A stretch of DNA of 64,000 nt, taken from the NCBI RefSeq assembly GCF_040807025.1, contig NC_090942.1, positions 80,395,987 through 80,459,986 of the forward strand, in the 5' to 3' direction. The translations under genes and the position numbers were made by a program. Under the pieces are notes generated by a model. It saw nothing but the letters and a program-made list of their open reading frames with translations. It searched no databases and had not been told where the DNA came from. This document shows, piece by piece, positions 13,430-25,633 of the stretch; positions within the stretch are counted from its first letter, which is position 1; every line of letters begins with the position of its first letter. The DNA comes from Struthio camelus. Its lineage: Eukaryota; Chordata; Aves; Struthioniformes; Struthionidae.

Positions 13430-13880
13430 TACTGTTTTTTAAAAAATTCCAGTAATGAGAATTCCACAGCCTTATATTAGTTAACCTGTTTAACTGAATA
13501 GCTTTCTTTATGGTTAAAAAACTTTCCGTAATACCTACCTAACCAACCAGACTTTCGCTTTTTGTAAATTAATTCCATTGTATCACGTTCTGTAAATTAA
13601 TCCCATTACATCATGCCTGTGGACATGGCAAAAAGTGGACAACAGTGGTCTTAATAGCCATCTTCAAATATATGAAAGGTTTTATAATATCTCCTGAGCC
13701 CTTTCTTCTTAGAATAAAGATCAATTTTACCTCATAAGTCCTGTTTCCTAAAGTCCTTATCATTCTTTTCACCTTCTGGATTCTCTCATTTGTCTTAAAT
13801 CTATCTGTTAGTGGTGTGCGCAATACCAGGCACAGCATTTCAGCTGAACTTTGCCAGCTTGGTGGAAGGAACCATTCCAC
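13430..13880 (-). mobile_element. Ancient CR1/L3-type LINE 3' fragment (antisense)
   Basis: Read on the plus strand, the order of degraded blocks follows the reverse complement of a CR1/L3-type LINE 3' region. They are 'attccacagcc' (13470s), 'ttaaaaaactttcc' (13514), 'attaattccattgtatcac', 'tcttcttagaataaa', 'ctcataagtcctgtttcctaaa', 'cattcttttcaccttctgga' and 'tcagctgaactttgccag' near the 3' edge. These correspond to the C-terminal ORF2 coding region and short 3' UTR of the LINE. There are many substitutions and small indels and no open frame, so the copy looks much older than the CR1 at 17.3 kb. Confidence 0.7.
13563..13618. repeat. 28-bp tandem duplication
   Basis: The segment starting 'tgtaaattaattccatt' at 13563 is repeated at 13591 with a few substitutions. 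It lies within the ancient CR1-like fragment. The consensus LINE has this block once, so the duplication arose after insertion. Confidence 0.75.
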
Positions 13881-13886
13881 TTTGAT

Positions 13887-13920
13887 AAGGACAAAGTCAA
13901 CTCAAGTTAACTTTGTCCTT
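13887..13920. repeat. 15-bp stem hairpin
   Basis: Positions 13887-13901 and 13906-13920 are reverse complements with one mismatch (13898/13909) and a 4-base loop. The hairpin abuts the end of the ancient LINE fragment. Confidence 0.8.
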
Positions 13921-16875
13921 TAAGAAACAGAACAGCAGATCTCAATGCGGTTATTTAATTGCATCCATGTTCTATGTGATGAATAACATTTCCCATGTAC
14001 AGAGAGCCAAATTAGTAGACAAATGCCCTTCTTCCTCCCAGTGCAGGAGGGAAAACATATAAAGATGTTATATCTATAAAACCAGATGTGTTATTTATTT
14101 AAATGGTGCAAGCTAAACAAGGAACAATTAAGGTTAACTCTCTGTCATCCAAAGTTCTTAAAACCACATATGAGAACAATGTCTTTGACAGAAGGAGCTG
14201 ATTTAAGTTCAGTTGTTGCTTTCAAAACTTGCCTGACTTCATGGAAAATAATTTGGTTGGTTGTTCTTTAAGGTGGTAGATTTAAATAGATCTCAAATCT
14301 GTCATATGTCATTCTTTTTCCAGTTTTTGATGCAGTTCTTTTTAAATACAGGTTTTTACCTGTTTAAATACTGAAGCGTTCTATTAGAATTGTGAGTGAT
14401 CCAGTCCTGTGACGACTAGGCACCATATATAATTGCCTTTTCTAGAAGAATCCTATCCAGTTCCAGGTCTTAATCCAAAATTTTCTCCTTGTAAATTCTA
14501 GAGGAATTTTAGGTTTTTTACTATCAAGGGTGCTTCCAGAAAGTGAACTCTTTGTGACTGTGGCACACTGCCAATTTTTTCTTGTAAATGTTAAAAGTAG
14601 GGTTTCTGAAGCTGTTATTCCATGGGGGCAAAAATGACTGACAAGTATGACTGACAAGTAATCTGTAAATTTATATTGAATTGTTAAAACTTGTTCTTGA
14701 GGCATCCCCTCTAATTTTAAAGAAGTCACCGAAAGCTGAATTTCTTGGAGAAAATGCTTTTTATATATGTTATATTTTATATTTGTTATCATCCATTAAA
14801 ATTCATATGCCTCAGATGTGTTATGTTGATAGGAATTGCTTGGAAAATAGAAAATAGAAAAAATATTACTATTATTCTAACCAGCTTTACTTGGCTTTGG
14901 CACTTTATTCAGCAATGAATGGAAATTCTTTTTGTTGCTACGTTATGCGGGGCTCTTCTGGTGATGTGAATGTGTCTTTCCATTGCACAGCTCTGCCAAA
15001 CTAAGCAGCAAGAGAGATGTGGGTGTAGAAGTTTCTGTTCTACACAGAAAGTTTTTTTTTTTTTTCTCCCTTCCTTTGATAGCTCTATACTATATCTATG
15101 CCCAGAGGTAAAGCTTACTTGTAATATAAAACTATTTGTTTACTTAAATGCTTGCAGAATGCCTTATCTGTGCAGCTGGTGTACATGGATGTTGAAACAT
15201 TTTATATAAAAAGTATATACTCGAAATTTCATTTTTCAGAAGGCAAAAAATCTGACATGGAATTGAAACAGCTTAAGCAAGGTCATTCAGCAAGACAGCA
15301 GCAGACTGGAGTAGAACCAAGCCAGAATTATCCTGTCCAGTGTTTAGCCCACTAAGAATATCTACTTGTTCACCTTTAACTTACATTTCCCCTTGAAACA
15401 AACTTCCTAATGGTACGATAAGTGATATGAATGAAGTACTTACCTTTTAGGTTCCCTCAAGATTGAAGCCTTATAAAGCAGAGGTCTCTCCCTTGTTTGT
15501 AGGAAAATACTATTTCACTATATGAATTTTCCATTTTCCTCCTCTATTAAAAAAAAAAAAAAAGACAGCATAAAAAAGACAACTAATGCAATACTTAGCT
15601 CTTTTTTCTCAGTTCAACGTTTAACAGCATTTGTGGAATGCAGTTAATAGATATTTTTATTACAATACAGTAGCAATAAAAATGGAAGAAATACCTGAGG
15701 AGAAAAAAACACCACCAGAGAGAGCTTATTAAGTGTTTGGAAATGTTTGTAAGTAAAAATAAGATTTAGAGTGGACTGTGATATTTGTGTTAATTGGATG
15801 GTAATAATTAATCTGTTTTGAAAAACAGCTTTAGACATCTACACTTGTGCAGAATTCAAAAAAAAAACTGTCAGAAAAAAAGTTTATATTTAAATATATA
15901 TATAAATACTTTTATATTTGACTCGTGGAATGCAAGGACCCTTAGATATCTGATTTTTCAATTCATTTCCCAGCCAAAATCCTCCTTTGTTTTAAACTGA
16001 CTTTATATTATACAATAAGAAGAAATGAAGTATTGATAGTAGTACTTGGCTTGCCACCTCCTAGATTCCTGTCATGAATACATAGTTCTGTGTTTTCATT
16101 ACAAATATCTGTATATTATGTTTCTTGTTCTCTGGGCTTAAAAGATCAGCTTGAAAACATAAACCAAGTAAACATATTTTTTAAAAATGCAGTAGCACTT
16201 CCACTACATTTACAGACCATTTACATTTACAGCCTGAAACAGCAATTCTGAGTTATGACCTCAGATGCATCAAGATGGAATTTAAAACCATGGAACATGT
16301 ATTAGAAACAAAGTGTTTTAGCCCACCTAGCTGTGCTCTGAGGGACAGAGGATCCCAAAGATCTGTCTTTGTTGTTCTTTGTTGTTGTTGTTGTTGGTTT
16401 TTTTTTACTTGGGAAGGAGCAAGGAAAGCGGGAAATTTCTGGCCGCATACCTGAAGAGGAACAACGGGGCATTACATCTTCTAGGCAGAACTTGAATGAA
16501 AAAGGTGTGCATGATATTCCCAGTAGATTTGTAGAGCTGTAGAAATCTGATAGACCCAACCATGACGTGTTGAAGTTTCTAGCCTCCATAACGTAGTCAT
16601 CCGAGTCCTGTCTTGAAGTCGACCCTTGAAAGGGAGATTCCAGTGTGATCTGTTGTTCGAGGTGCTGCATGGTGGCACAAGAGCTCCCAGGAGAGTTTTG
16701 CCCAAAATAAGCTTCAGGTTTTTTTCATTTAGATTCTCTGCACATCTGAGAAAGAGAGAATTCCTGAAAAATTGATGGGGGAAGGGTAAAAAAAGTAGGA
16801 TATATCCCAAAATAGCTTGTTGGGCAGTGTATTCACCTAGGTATTCAACTAGCTTGAAGTCTTTCCAATGCATTG
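13921..16875. other. Non-coding DNA
   Basis: No assignable gene or element. It contains a perfect 13-bp tandem duplication at 14634-14659, T and A runs near 15050 and 15550, a short AT-dinucleotide patch near 15890-15905, and a (GTT)n run near 16380-16396. Confidence 0.55.
14634..14659. repeat. 13-bp perfect tandem duplication
   Basis: The unit atgactgacaagt occurs at 14634-14646 and again at 14647-14659. Confidence 0.9.
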
Positions 16876-17095
16876 GACAGAATGGGGACTTTTCACTTGG
16901 GTCTCCTACTTCCTGGACAAATGTCCACCAGACTGTAAAAATACATTTCTGCAGCCCAATGAACATGTAATTAACTATGCAAAGTATAATAACATGAACA
17001 GAAAAGAATACCAGGCAGAACGTGGAGCATTTTGAAGCCAAGTCTCCCAAAGTGCAGATGAGTGCCCTAATGACTGAGCTATTGACTGGTCTGGG
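16876..17095 (-). mobile_element. Old SINE-like repeat with tRNA-like box (two related blocks)
   Basis: The minus strand near 17095-17030 reads like a tRNA-derived promoter: 'tagctcagtcattagggca' resembles an A box, followed after a gap by 'ggcttcaaaatgc', a decayed B box (canonical GGTTCAAATCC). A second, more diverged block in the same orientation lies at 16876-16950 ('cttgggtctcctacttcctgg' on the plus strand lines up with 'gccaagtctcccaaagtgc'). The offset is about 141 bp. I recognise this as the type of old amniote tRNA-like repeat in which these blocks recur, but cannot name the family. A 189-codon minus-strand open frame crosses it and looks accidental. Confidence 0.45.
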
Positions 17096-17260
17096 GAATT
17101 GTTCTCTCTAGCTAGAAATTTCATCTGGTACATGAAAACCCTTCAGAATGAACTGGCATTTTCTAATGAAATAACATGTCTCCAAAAAATTCCCAGCCTG
17201 GTAGATTTCTGAATTACATGGATACACACATTCTGAGACCCTTCATAATAATAAAATTGT

Positions 17261-18916
17261 ATGCACTGCAGGATGTTGGTGACAAAGGATACAGAGAAGG
17301 CAGAGTTATTGAATGCCTTCTTTGCTTCTGTCTTCACTGCTAAGGCCAGTCCTGAGGAATTCCAGACCTTGGAGACAAGAGAGGAAGGCTGGAGAAAGGA
17401 AGACTCTCCCTTGGTTGAGGAGGATCGGGTTAGAGATCTTTTGTCCAAACTTGACATCCACAAATCCATGGGCCCCGATGGGATGCACCCACGAGTGCTG
17501 AGGGAGCTGGCGGATGTTATCGCTAGGCCTCTCTCCATCATCTTTGAAAGGTCCTGGAGATCAGGAGAGGTGCCTGAGGACTGGAAGAAAGCCAATGTCA
17601 CGCCAGTCTTCAAAAAGGGCAAGAAGGAGGAGCCAGGAAACTACAGGCCTGTCAGCCTCACCTCCATCCCGGGAAAGGTGATGGAACAGCTCATCCTGGA
17701 GGTCATCACTAAGCATCTGGAGGACAAGAAGGTGATCAGGAGTAGTCAGCATGGATTCACCAAAGGGAAATCATGCTTGACCAATCTGATAGCCTTCTAT
17801 GACAGAATGACTGGCTGGGTAGATGAGGGCAGAGCAGTGGATGTTGTCTTTCTGGACTTCAGCAAGGCTTTTGACACTGTCTCCCATCACATCCTCCTAG
17901 GTAAGCTCAGGAAGTGTGGGCTAGATGAGTGGACAGTGAGGTGGCTTGAGAACTGGCTGGATGGCCGAGCTCAGAGGGTTGTGGTGAATGGCGCAGAGTC
18001 AAGTTGGAGGCCTGTGGCTAGTGGTGTCCCCCAGGGGTCAGTCCTGGGCCCAGTCTTGTTCAATATATTCATCAATGACCTGGAGGAAGGGACAGAGTGC
18101 ACCCTCAGCAAGTTTGCTGATGATACTAAACTGGGGGGAGTGGCTGACACACCAGAAGACTGTGCTGCCATTCAGAGGGAGCTGGACAGGCTGGAGAGGT
18201 GGGCGGAGAGGAACCTCCTGAAGTTCAACAAAGGCAAGTGCAAGGTCCTGCACCTAGGCAGGAATAATCCCATGCACCAGTACAGCCTGGGGGTTGACCT
18301 GCTGGAAAGTAGCTCTGCAGAGAAGGACCTGGGAGTGCTGGTGGACAACAAGTTAAACATGAGCCAGCAGTGTGCCCTTGTGGCCAAGAAGGCCAATGGG
18401 ATCCTAGGGTGCATTAGGCAGAGTGTTGCCAGCAGGTCGAGGGAGGTGATCCTGCCCCTCTATTCAGCCCTGGTGAGGCCTCACCTGGAGTACTGTGTCC
18501 AGTTCTGGGCTCCCCAGTACAAGAGAGACATGGCACTCCTGGAGAGAGTCCAGCGGAGGGCTACCAAGATGATTAGAGGGCTGGAGCATCTCTCCTATGA
18601 AGAAAGACTGCAAGAGCTGGGCCTGTTCAGCCTGGAGAAGAGAAGATTGAGAGGGGATCTCATCAACGTGTACAAGTATCTGAAGGGGGAGTGTCAAGAG
18701 GATGAGGCCAGCCTCTTCTCCGTGGTGCCCAGCAACAGGACAAGAGGCAATGGGCAGAAACTGAACCACAGGAAGTTCCATCTGAACCTGAGAAAAAACT
18801 TCTTCACTGTGAGGGTGACAGAGCATTGGAACAGGTTGCCCAGAGGGGTGGTGGAGTCTCCTTCGCTGGAGATATTCAAAACCCGTCTGGATGTGATCCT
18901 GGGCAATATGCTCTAG
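17261..18916 (+). CDS. CR1 ORF2 fragment: reverse transcriptase and C-terminal region
   Basis: A 551-codon uninterrupted frame encoding the reverse transcriptase and C-terminal part of CR1 ORF2, which copies the element's RNA at the chromosomal target. The RT region covers roughly residues 105-365. Visible motifs are FLDFSKAFD with the motif A aspartate at about residue 199, [10 protein letters not shown] at 255-264, and FADD with catalytic aspartates at 287-288. The downstream part has the typical CR1 '[11 protein letters not shown]' and 'HWNRLP' segments. The ATG at 17261 lies in flanking DNA; CR1 homology starts at about residue 6 ([10 protein letters not shown]), so this is not a native start. 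The family's ORF2 is usually near 1000 residues with an N-terminal endonuclease, which is absent. It is a dead-on-arrival fragment with no frameshift, so not a host gene and probably not translated. Confidence 0.9.
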   Translation: MHCRMLVTKDTEKAELLNAFFASVFTAKASPEEFQTLETREEGWRKEDSPLVEEDRVRDLLSKLDIHKSMGPDGMHPRVLRELADVIARPLSIIFERSWRSGEVPEDWKKANVTPVFKKGKKEEPGNYRPVSLTSIPGKVMEQLILEVITKHLEDKKVIRSSQHGFTKGKSCLTNLIAFYDRMTGWVDEGRAVDVVFLDFSKAFDTVSHHILLGKLRKCGLDEWTVRWLENWLDGRAQRVVVNGAESSWRPVASGVPQGSVLGPVLFNIFINDLEEGTECTLSKFADDTKLGGVADTPEDCAAIQRELDRLERWAERNLLKFNKGKCKVLHLGRNNPMHQYSLGVDLLESSSAEKDLGVLVDNKLNMSQQCALVAKKANGILGCIRQSVASRSREVILPLYSALVRPHLEYCVQFWAPQYKRDMALLERVQRRATKMIRGLEHLSYEERLQELGLFSLEKRRLRGDLINVYKYLKGECQEDEASLFSVVPSNRTRGNGQKLNHRKFHLNLRKNFFTVRVTEHWNRLPRGVVESPSLEIFKTRLDVILGNML

Positions 18917-19002
18917 GTGACCCTGCTTGAGCAGGGAGGTTGGACTAGATGATCTCCAGAGGTCCCTTCCAACCTAAACGATTCTGTGTGATTCTGTGTG
19001 AT
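17268..19002 (+). mobile_element. CR1: CR1 LINE, 5'-truncated, normal 3' end
   Basis: About 1.73 kb of a CR1 non-LTR retrotransposon in sense orientation. Recognisable CR1 sequence begins around 17268-17276, within the linker before the reverse-transcriptase domain of ORF2, so the ORF1 and endonuclease regions are missing. Severe 5' truncation is usual for CR1. The element runs through the ORF2 stop at 18914-18916, a short 3' UTR of about 85 bp ('ggaggttggactagatgatc', 'tcccttccaacct'), and a terminal short repeat: two copies of attctgtgtg at 18981 and 18991. There is no poly(A) tail, as expected for CR1. The uninterrupted frame makes this the youngest-looking transposon in the window. I cannot assign the subfamily by eye. 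Confidence 0.95.
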
Positions 19003-19558
19003 ACTATAATGTATTATTATATTAGGTCTAATCCTGAAAGTCCTTGTTCATGCTGAGTTCTCCTTAAGTCATGTCAACTTTGCCTTAGAAATTATAAAAA
19101 GAACAGACTGCAGACATCAATGTCAGGCCTATTAAGTAGTCTGATTATGCTTCCATATGAAGCACACTTATTAAGAACTCAGTCATTTAATTTAGTATAA
19201 TTTCACATTTTCTGAGGATGTAGAAAGTGTAACAGTGACAAAACACTGGAACGCTTTGCATTCCTCAGCAGTTTTGCTGGCTCATGCACAGGGAGAAGGA
19301 GCAGAGAAAAATCTTATTTGCTCCAGTGGTTCCCGTCATGTGGCTCACTTGTAGATCAGGAATACAGGAGGGAAAGTCCATTTCTCTACAAGAGATTCTA
19401 CCTAAAGCTTCTTTAGTGTGTTAATACTAGCTTGTTGATTATATTAATACATACATTAGCTCAAATAATGCACCACAATAAAAAAAGTTTAAAGGAAATT
19501 ACTCTACCAGTTTGTTTCCCTTTATTTAGGAATCATTGTTTCCTAGTTAAGAAACAGT

Positions 19559-19640
19559 TGCTCTCCCTCTTGCTTTTTCTCCCTCTCTGTCTTCCTCTCT
19601 GTCTCCCTCTGTCTTTCTCTCCCCTCACCTCTCCAGCACT
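19559..19640. repeat. CT-rich low-complexity tract
   Basis: An irregular polypyrimidine run of ctccctct and ctgtctt-type units on the plus strand. Confidence 0.85.
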
Positions 19641-22600
19641 TCTCTGATTTTGTCCGTCATGTAGTTTGAAGTAACTTCTGTTATGAAGTTGAACTACCTT
19701 ACCTGAAAACATTACTGTTTAATAATGCATGCTGTGCAAGACATCTCTTTGAGGAGAAGCATTTAGTCAAATCACAGATGGTATTTTTGATAAAGAAAAT
19801 GCACTAACAACAAACTATTCAGTAAGGTCATTTCTCTCTCAATTGATCCTAACTGCAGAATTGAAATCAGGCTTGTGTTGTCAATGATGTGTCTCCCTCA
19901 CTGAGTGTACTTGAACCCTGAAAGACTGGTTAAAATTAAAGGTGGACAGGACTTATATTCAGTAGTCAAAAACAGAGGTATTTTCCATCCCCACTTTCCT
20001 GTATGTTGGCGCAGAAGTAGGTTATGTCAGTCTGTATTCTGTTAACTCAAAAGATTTTCTTCTGAAGTAGTCTCTCAATATCAGGATAAGACAATTAATA
20101 ACCCGGTTTTGTATGTAATTCATGCAAAATGACATCAATCTGTCAGAGGCAGGGAAGACACAAGTTTAAAAACTTGATATAATACAGATTGGACCACCAA
20201 CTTCAGTTTTATGCAGTGCTGTGGGAGAAGGGTTGAAGTGAACAATGAGTCATTAGGTTAGCTTGCGGATGAAACTAGCATCAACTTGTCTCACCCTCTT
20301 CCCTCCTTTTCTTAAAGGGAATCTGAAGTGTCAGTGACTCACATTGGTCAGACTGAGTAAGGGATTGAGGTATTGTACGATATTACTGTACTCCATTTCA
20401 CCCACCTACATATTATAGGCATGTTCCTTATTCTGAGCTGTTACCAGAAATAATTTGAAATATCCTAAAAGGGATGCACAGAAATTGTGAGGATTGGTAG
20501 ACGTTGAAATAGCAGTGATCCAGCAAGTGGTCCCTAAAGCGGAATGAAACTTATTTTCTACTTCACGTTCTAGGGTTTATTCTTGGAAGAGTTTCAGTGT
20601 TTCTAATGTATATATTGGAGAGAAGGAATCTAGATGTAGATAAAGATTTTGACCATCCTGGTAGAATAAACCAAAAGCTGTCCAAGAAACACAGGGAAAG
20701 GAATTGCAAAGTGGCTGGTACCGTTTGTCAGAGTACCAAAATTGCCTGGCCTGTTGGGTACTGTGAAAATAAGAAACTTGATCAAGTATCTTTCTTTTTA
20801 TGGCAATGGGTCTGCATGGAACGCTATATGGGCATGAACTGACAGGTTTCTTGCGTATCTTGAGTAAATATGCAGGATTCGTGTAAAACTCTTGTGATAT
20901 TTTGCGCCGTTTTGTGTGGAGCCAGACTTAAATATTTCATTTAATATGTATGAGGTCACCTAACTTCTTGGCTAACTGAACTGAGCCAGAACAGGAAGAA
21001 CAATATTGACTTGAAGCCGACTCTCAATGGTTTGTTCCCATTACTGTTGGAGTGCTCTAGCTGATGAGTTGAAGTTACGAAGTGCAGGGGAAGCTAAAAG
21101 AGACTGGTAGCGTTTCCTTCCAAAGCTTCAGTTAGATTCAGGCAACATGTGCTAGCAGATCTTGCATTTGGGGATAGTTTAACCTCCTCCACAGCACCCA
21201 AAGCTCTAGTTACTAGTTCCTTCTTTTTTTAGTATCTGCATTCATCCGTGCAGTAATCTGAACAGTGCCAATTCTCCACAGGTCATGCAGTTTTCAGAAA
21301 TAATGAATTGTGTGATTTGTACGTTTTTAAAATACTGTTGGCTACATACTTAAAGTATACGTATGTTCAGTAGTACTTATGGCGTGTCACAGAAAATAAG
21401 GGTAAAATATCTCCCTGTGTGAAGCTTAGTTTCTAGCCAACGTGTTTCCCACTTCAGGAAAATAGCAAAGGTAAGAACACTGGACCAGAGTCAGGAGCCC
21501 TTCAGTAAGAATGCCAGGTTCTGTTTACTACAAAATTGGAGCACTGGGCTGAAGCTGGAAATTTCTCGATGCCTAGGAACCAAAACTGAGCAACTAAACA
21601 AGAACATTCCTGGTTGTAATAAATTAAGTACGGAAAGAACAGAATAAAGAAAACAAAGAAATAGGTGTATATATATATGCAGTATAATATATTGTTAATA
21701 GCAGCTAATACTGACAGAAGTTCAGGCTGCGAGAGACTCACAGAAAGAAAAGGTGGTAGTGGCTATTCTAATAATATTTAATTCCACAATAATTTGATTC
21801 TCTTTTTGTCTAATATGTGTTGAAACGTAAAAGATGATTTTGAGGGTAGCGTAGAATGTTGTAAATCAGACAGCATTAAAATCACTGAAAATACTGCAGC
21901 CTGTTACATGAAATGTGGAGTGGTTAGTTATTCAGCTGTAATGAAAGAATGGAAATAAGGGGAAACACATTTGATGAATGTTCACATCAGTTCATGGATT
22001 TCACTTGATAAAACTGACTCACTTCTTCATTCCAAGTTTTAAAAGCCAACTTCTGCTTTTAATAGGTGTTATTTCTGGGTTTCCAACGAGTTTTTATTTT
22101 GTAATTGTAGTCTTACCACCCACAACTATAAGCTATAAGTCTAAGAATGAGTCTCAGGTGGCTAGTTGATACACTGTGCCACAACTGTCACAGATTCATG
22201 TCACCTTAGGTGCATACATCCTTTCCTTTTCCTTTGAACACCTACAGAGTGTTGTTCCTGGGCATTAGGTGCCAAATGCACTCCTTTGATGGAACATACT
22301 GTACATTTTCTCTCATTTCATCCCAGCAGCTGCCAGTGTCCCTTTTAATTCCTGAAAGCATATCTTTAACCCTACTGATTGCCAGTCGGAGAGAGATGGG
22401 TGGTACTTACATCTTGCAGGATAAGAGACAAAGCTGAAAGACTTAACCAGCCAGCTAGTCGACTGAAACCCTCAGCATCTTCCTCCCTCTCCTACAAGGT
22501 GAAGAGGAACGATTAACAGAACCTCGGAAGCAGCTTTCTGAGGAGCTTTCAAGGACTGCTGTTCAGAACTGCATGTGGGTGGTGGGTGAAGAACAGAAGC

Positions 22601-25600
22601 AATATTCTTTAACTGATACTGGTTTTGGCAGGTGGGAGTGGACAAGGGGAAAGAGAATAAGGTCAAAGAATCAGGGAGAATGAAGACGAGAGAAGCACAT
22701 AAAAGTGATGTGTACAGGAAGCTTGTCACATTCACATCTTGAAAATCTCAATGCGCTTTCCCCCAGATTTAAAGAAGAAGCACTGTAAGTCTGAATGTGT
22801 ATTATTTGATTAAACATTCATCAAGTTTTACAAATTTCTAGATTATGTAAACATTAATTAATTTTACTTAAATGCTCCCCTCAAAATAGCAGGTAATTCC
22901 AAGTCTTCTGTAATTGAAGGCCTTAAAAAAGACTCCACACAGATAATTATTTTCATTATTAAAAAAATCATAACAGACAAATAAATACTTTACTAGAGTC
23001 ATTTTATGGCAGCTTATCTCATATGAAAACAAAAGCTGTTATTGCTGTGAGGTCATTGTAAAAGAGGAGGTTATGAATGTGGTAAACTAGACATCAGCAT
23101 CACATGGTATATCTACTGCTACATGGTAGACAAAAGGCCTATTTATATGAGAAGCGAAGGATGAGAGAAAAGGAAGGCATTCAGAGATTCTGATGGCAAA
23201 ATAGATCACCAGACCACTAAATAGCTAAACTGTCTAACTCCTAAACAATTATAGTAATTCAGTAAGTTTGTCAGTTTTTGCATTTGCTTTGTAGAAACTA
23301 GAAGTCAGGAGAGGACAAACAGATTTGTTTGTCGGACTCAAGAAGGAGTTGAGCAGCTGCCCAAGAATTTTTTGTTCATGTTCCTGAAAATAACCAACTC
23401 TAGTTTTGGGCTTTTCTTTACTGATAACTGATACTAAAATGATTCGCTTACAAATCTGCTTGGAATTGTGGAATTTATAAATAACTAATCTTCTAGCATT
23501 AAAAGAGAAATAGCACTAGAACTATGCACACTTTAATCTAGTGTCTATTATTTTTTTCTTCTCATTTGGCTCTTTAGTTTCAGTGGACTTGCCCCTTATA
23601 TAATGAAAAAGGAAGGCAGGCAAATCAGGCTGAACAATATTTAAATAGGTACTAATAGCCTGAACCAAGGCTCTTAAACCTTGATTTTCGCTTACTCCAG
23701 GTGATGGCTTTTCAGAATATTGCTTCTGGTTTTCAAGAATGCAGAGTGAAGTCCAGGGTCACGATAGGTATATGTATGTGCAATGACAGTAAAAACTGCA
23801 AAATAATAAAGCATTTCTGCAGAGAGGAGAAGTTTTCTGTCCTTCTTGAATATTATACTCTAGAAGTCAAATGAGATTAGTAAATAAACTGTAAGGCTGC
23901 TGTTTGTTTTGTACCTTGGCTTTTCTTTCAGAGACGTTCCTGCCCTGAGGCGGACTCTTAAAGATATTCGTTAGGTAGCCTCATATTCAAGCTAACTTAC
24001 AGACCAGCAGCATTTATCTCTCCTGAAATTTAATTGCTATATTAGAACTGTGCTCAGTTCTATGACAAGAATTCTTCCTTCCTAGAAACTTGAAAAAGTT
24101 TCAAGCTATTTTCTTCCATTTCCATTCTTTTTCAGTGGGAACTGGCGTGAGAATCAAATCCTCTGTACTAGAAATAATACCGTGCTGTGCCATACTTTGG
24201 TAATAATTATTGTGGTCATCATTTTCAAACAATACTGCAGTTTCTTGTATAGGAATTCTAACTTCTAATTTGTTGCACCATCATGGCTTTATAGTATACC
24301 TTTTTTGCACTCACTCTTGCATTGACATAGTTAACTGGTTTAGTCAAATTTCATGTGGTGCGGAGGAGGGACACGCCTGTTTCAGTTTTAGACTAACCTC
24401 TTTTGATGTAGTCTAAATACGATTATAAGGTCTTGTCCTCATAGGAATATTTTCCCAAATGGTTATACTAGTAAAATATATGACAATATAGAAAAATAGC
24501 ATAATGCTGTGTGTTCACTACAACTTAGATTAATGGGGTCCTTTTTCAGTATAGTTTAGTTCACTTACTTGACATAAGCTAAACAAAACAAACATAGTTT
24601 AAACCAAAATATCCAGACAGTGATTTGCAGGAAGTTTACTAACATAATTGAATGGAAAACTGTCTACTCACTTCAAGAGGAGTTAGATTGGGACTTACAT
24701 TTTATTTACTGAGAGTAAGCAGGCATCTCATTATGGTTACTTTTGTGTCATTTAGATTAAAAAACCACCATAGCTAATTGTTTCAAGCCCTCTGATCTTT
24801 CTGTATGACAATACTGCTTTCCTCTGAAAATACTAAGTATGAACTGTAACATAACAGTGAAGAATACACATTCACAAAGAAGGCATGTGTATACTCGGAT
24901 AAGCCTTTGCCTAGATGTAAGAGGCAGATCTCATATCTGTTTTACATTTTATCTGTTTTCCAGCTATTGTATTTACTAAATTTGCTGCCTTGAACTGCAA
25001 TGAACACTTTGTTTCATATTGAAGAAATGAGCTCATGTTTAGGAGAACCACCTGCATCTTCTGTCTCTTTCCTTAACAAGAAGCAGAAACCTTTTGGATT
25101 AGACAGAGATTGTGAAAATTGTGTATGTGCTTATATCCTATTATGTAGTTGAATAACTATATGACAACCAGTCACCGAAGAGTTTCATTATAGGTCAAAC
25201 GATAGTCATCTGTGGTAAGCCACCAGAAAGACAGAGAAGGAAGTGGGTAAGGAGGAGAACTGGCAGCTTTCTTTGAAGAACTTAGCTAAAAGAATGGGAA
25301 AACTGGAAAAGACAATGTTTAATTTTTATTATTACATTGGCCTGAATTGAATGTATATGTATAGTCTTTTGATGTATGCTTCTGTTTGTATCACATGGAA
25401 TGGTGCTTTTATAATTCAGTACCAATAAATGAAAGGAATTAGTTGTTTATATAGGAGGGGAAATTATGAGAAATAAGTATGCATTGCAGACCCCAACTTT
25501 TGGGCGAAAAGGGAAGGCTGGAACAGCTTGCAGGAGCAGGTAATATGGCCTACAAGTTTTCATTTTAGAAATCACTAGTTCTCATCTTTCTGTTTTTAAT

Positions 25601-25603
25601 AGC

Positions 25604-25633
25604 TTTTTTTTTTTTTGGGGGGGGGGGGGAGGG
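25604..25633. repeat. T13 then G13 homopolymer junction
   Basis: Thirteen T (25604-25616) are followed directly by thirteen G (25617-25629), then AGGG. The G run with the following GGG can form a G-quadruplex on the plus strand. Confidence 0.9.

Noticed and set aside
16481..17050. 189-codon minus-strand open frame, the second longest in the window
   Set aside because: It runs through an old SINE-like repeat, has no recognisable domain and no gene context. Most likely accidental.
17143..18906. Several minus-strand and other-frame open frames inside the CR1 copy
   Set aside because: They are shadows of the G+C-rich CR1 ORF2 coding frame.
19200..19290. Faint similarity to the CR1 'aacactggaac' block just downstream of the CR1 copy
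   Set aside because: Only about ten bases match and the neighbouring blocks do not follow in order.
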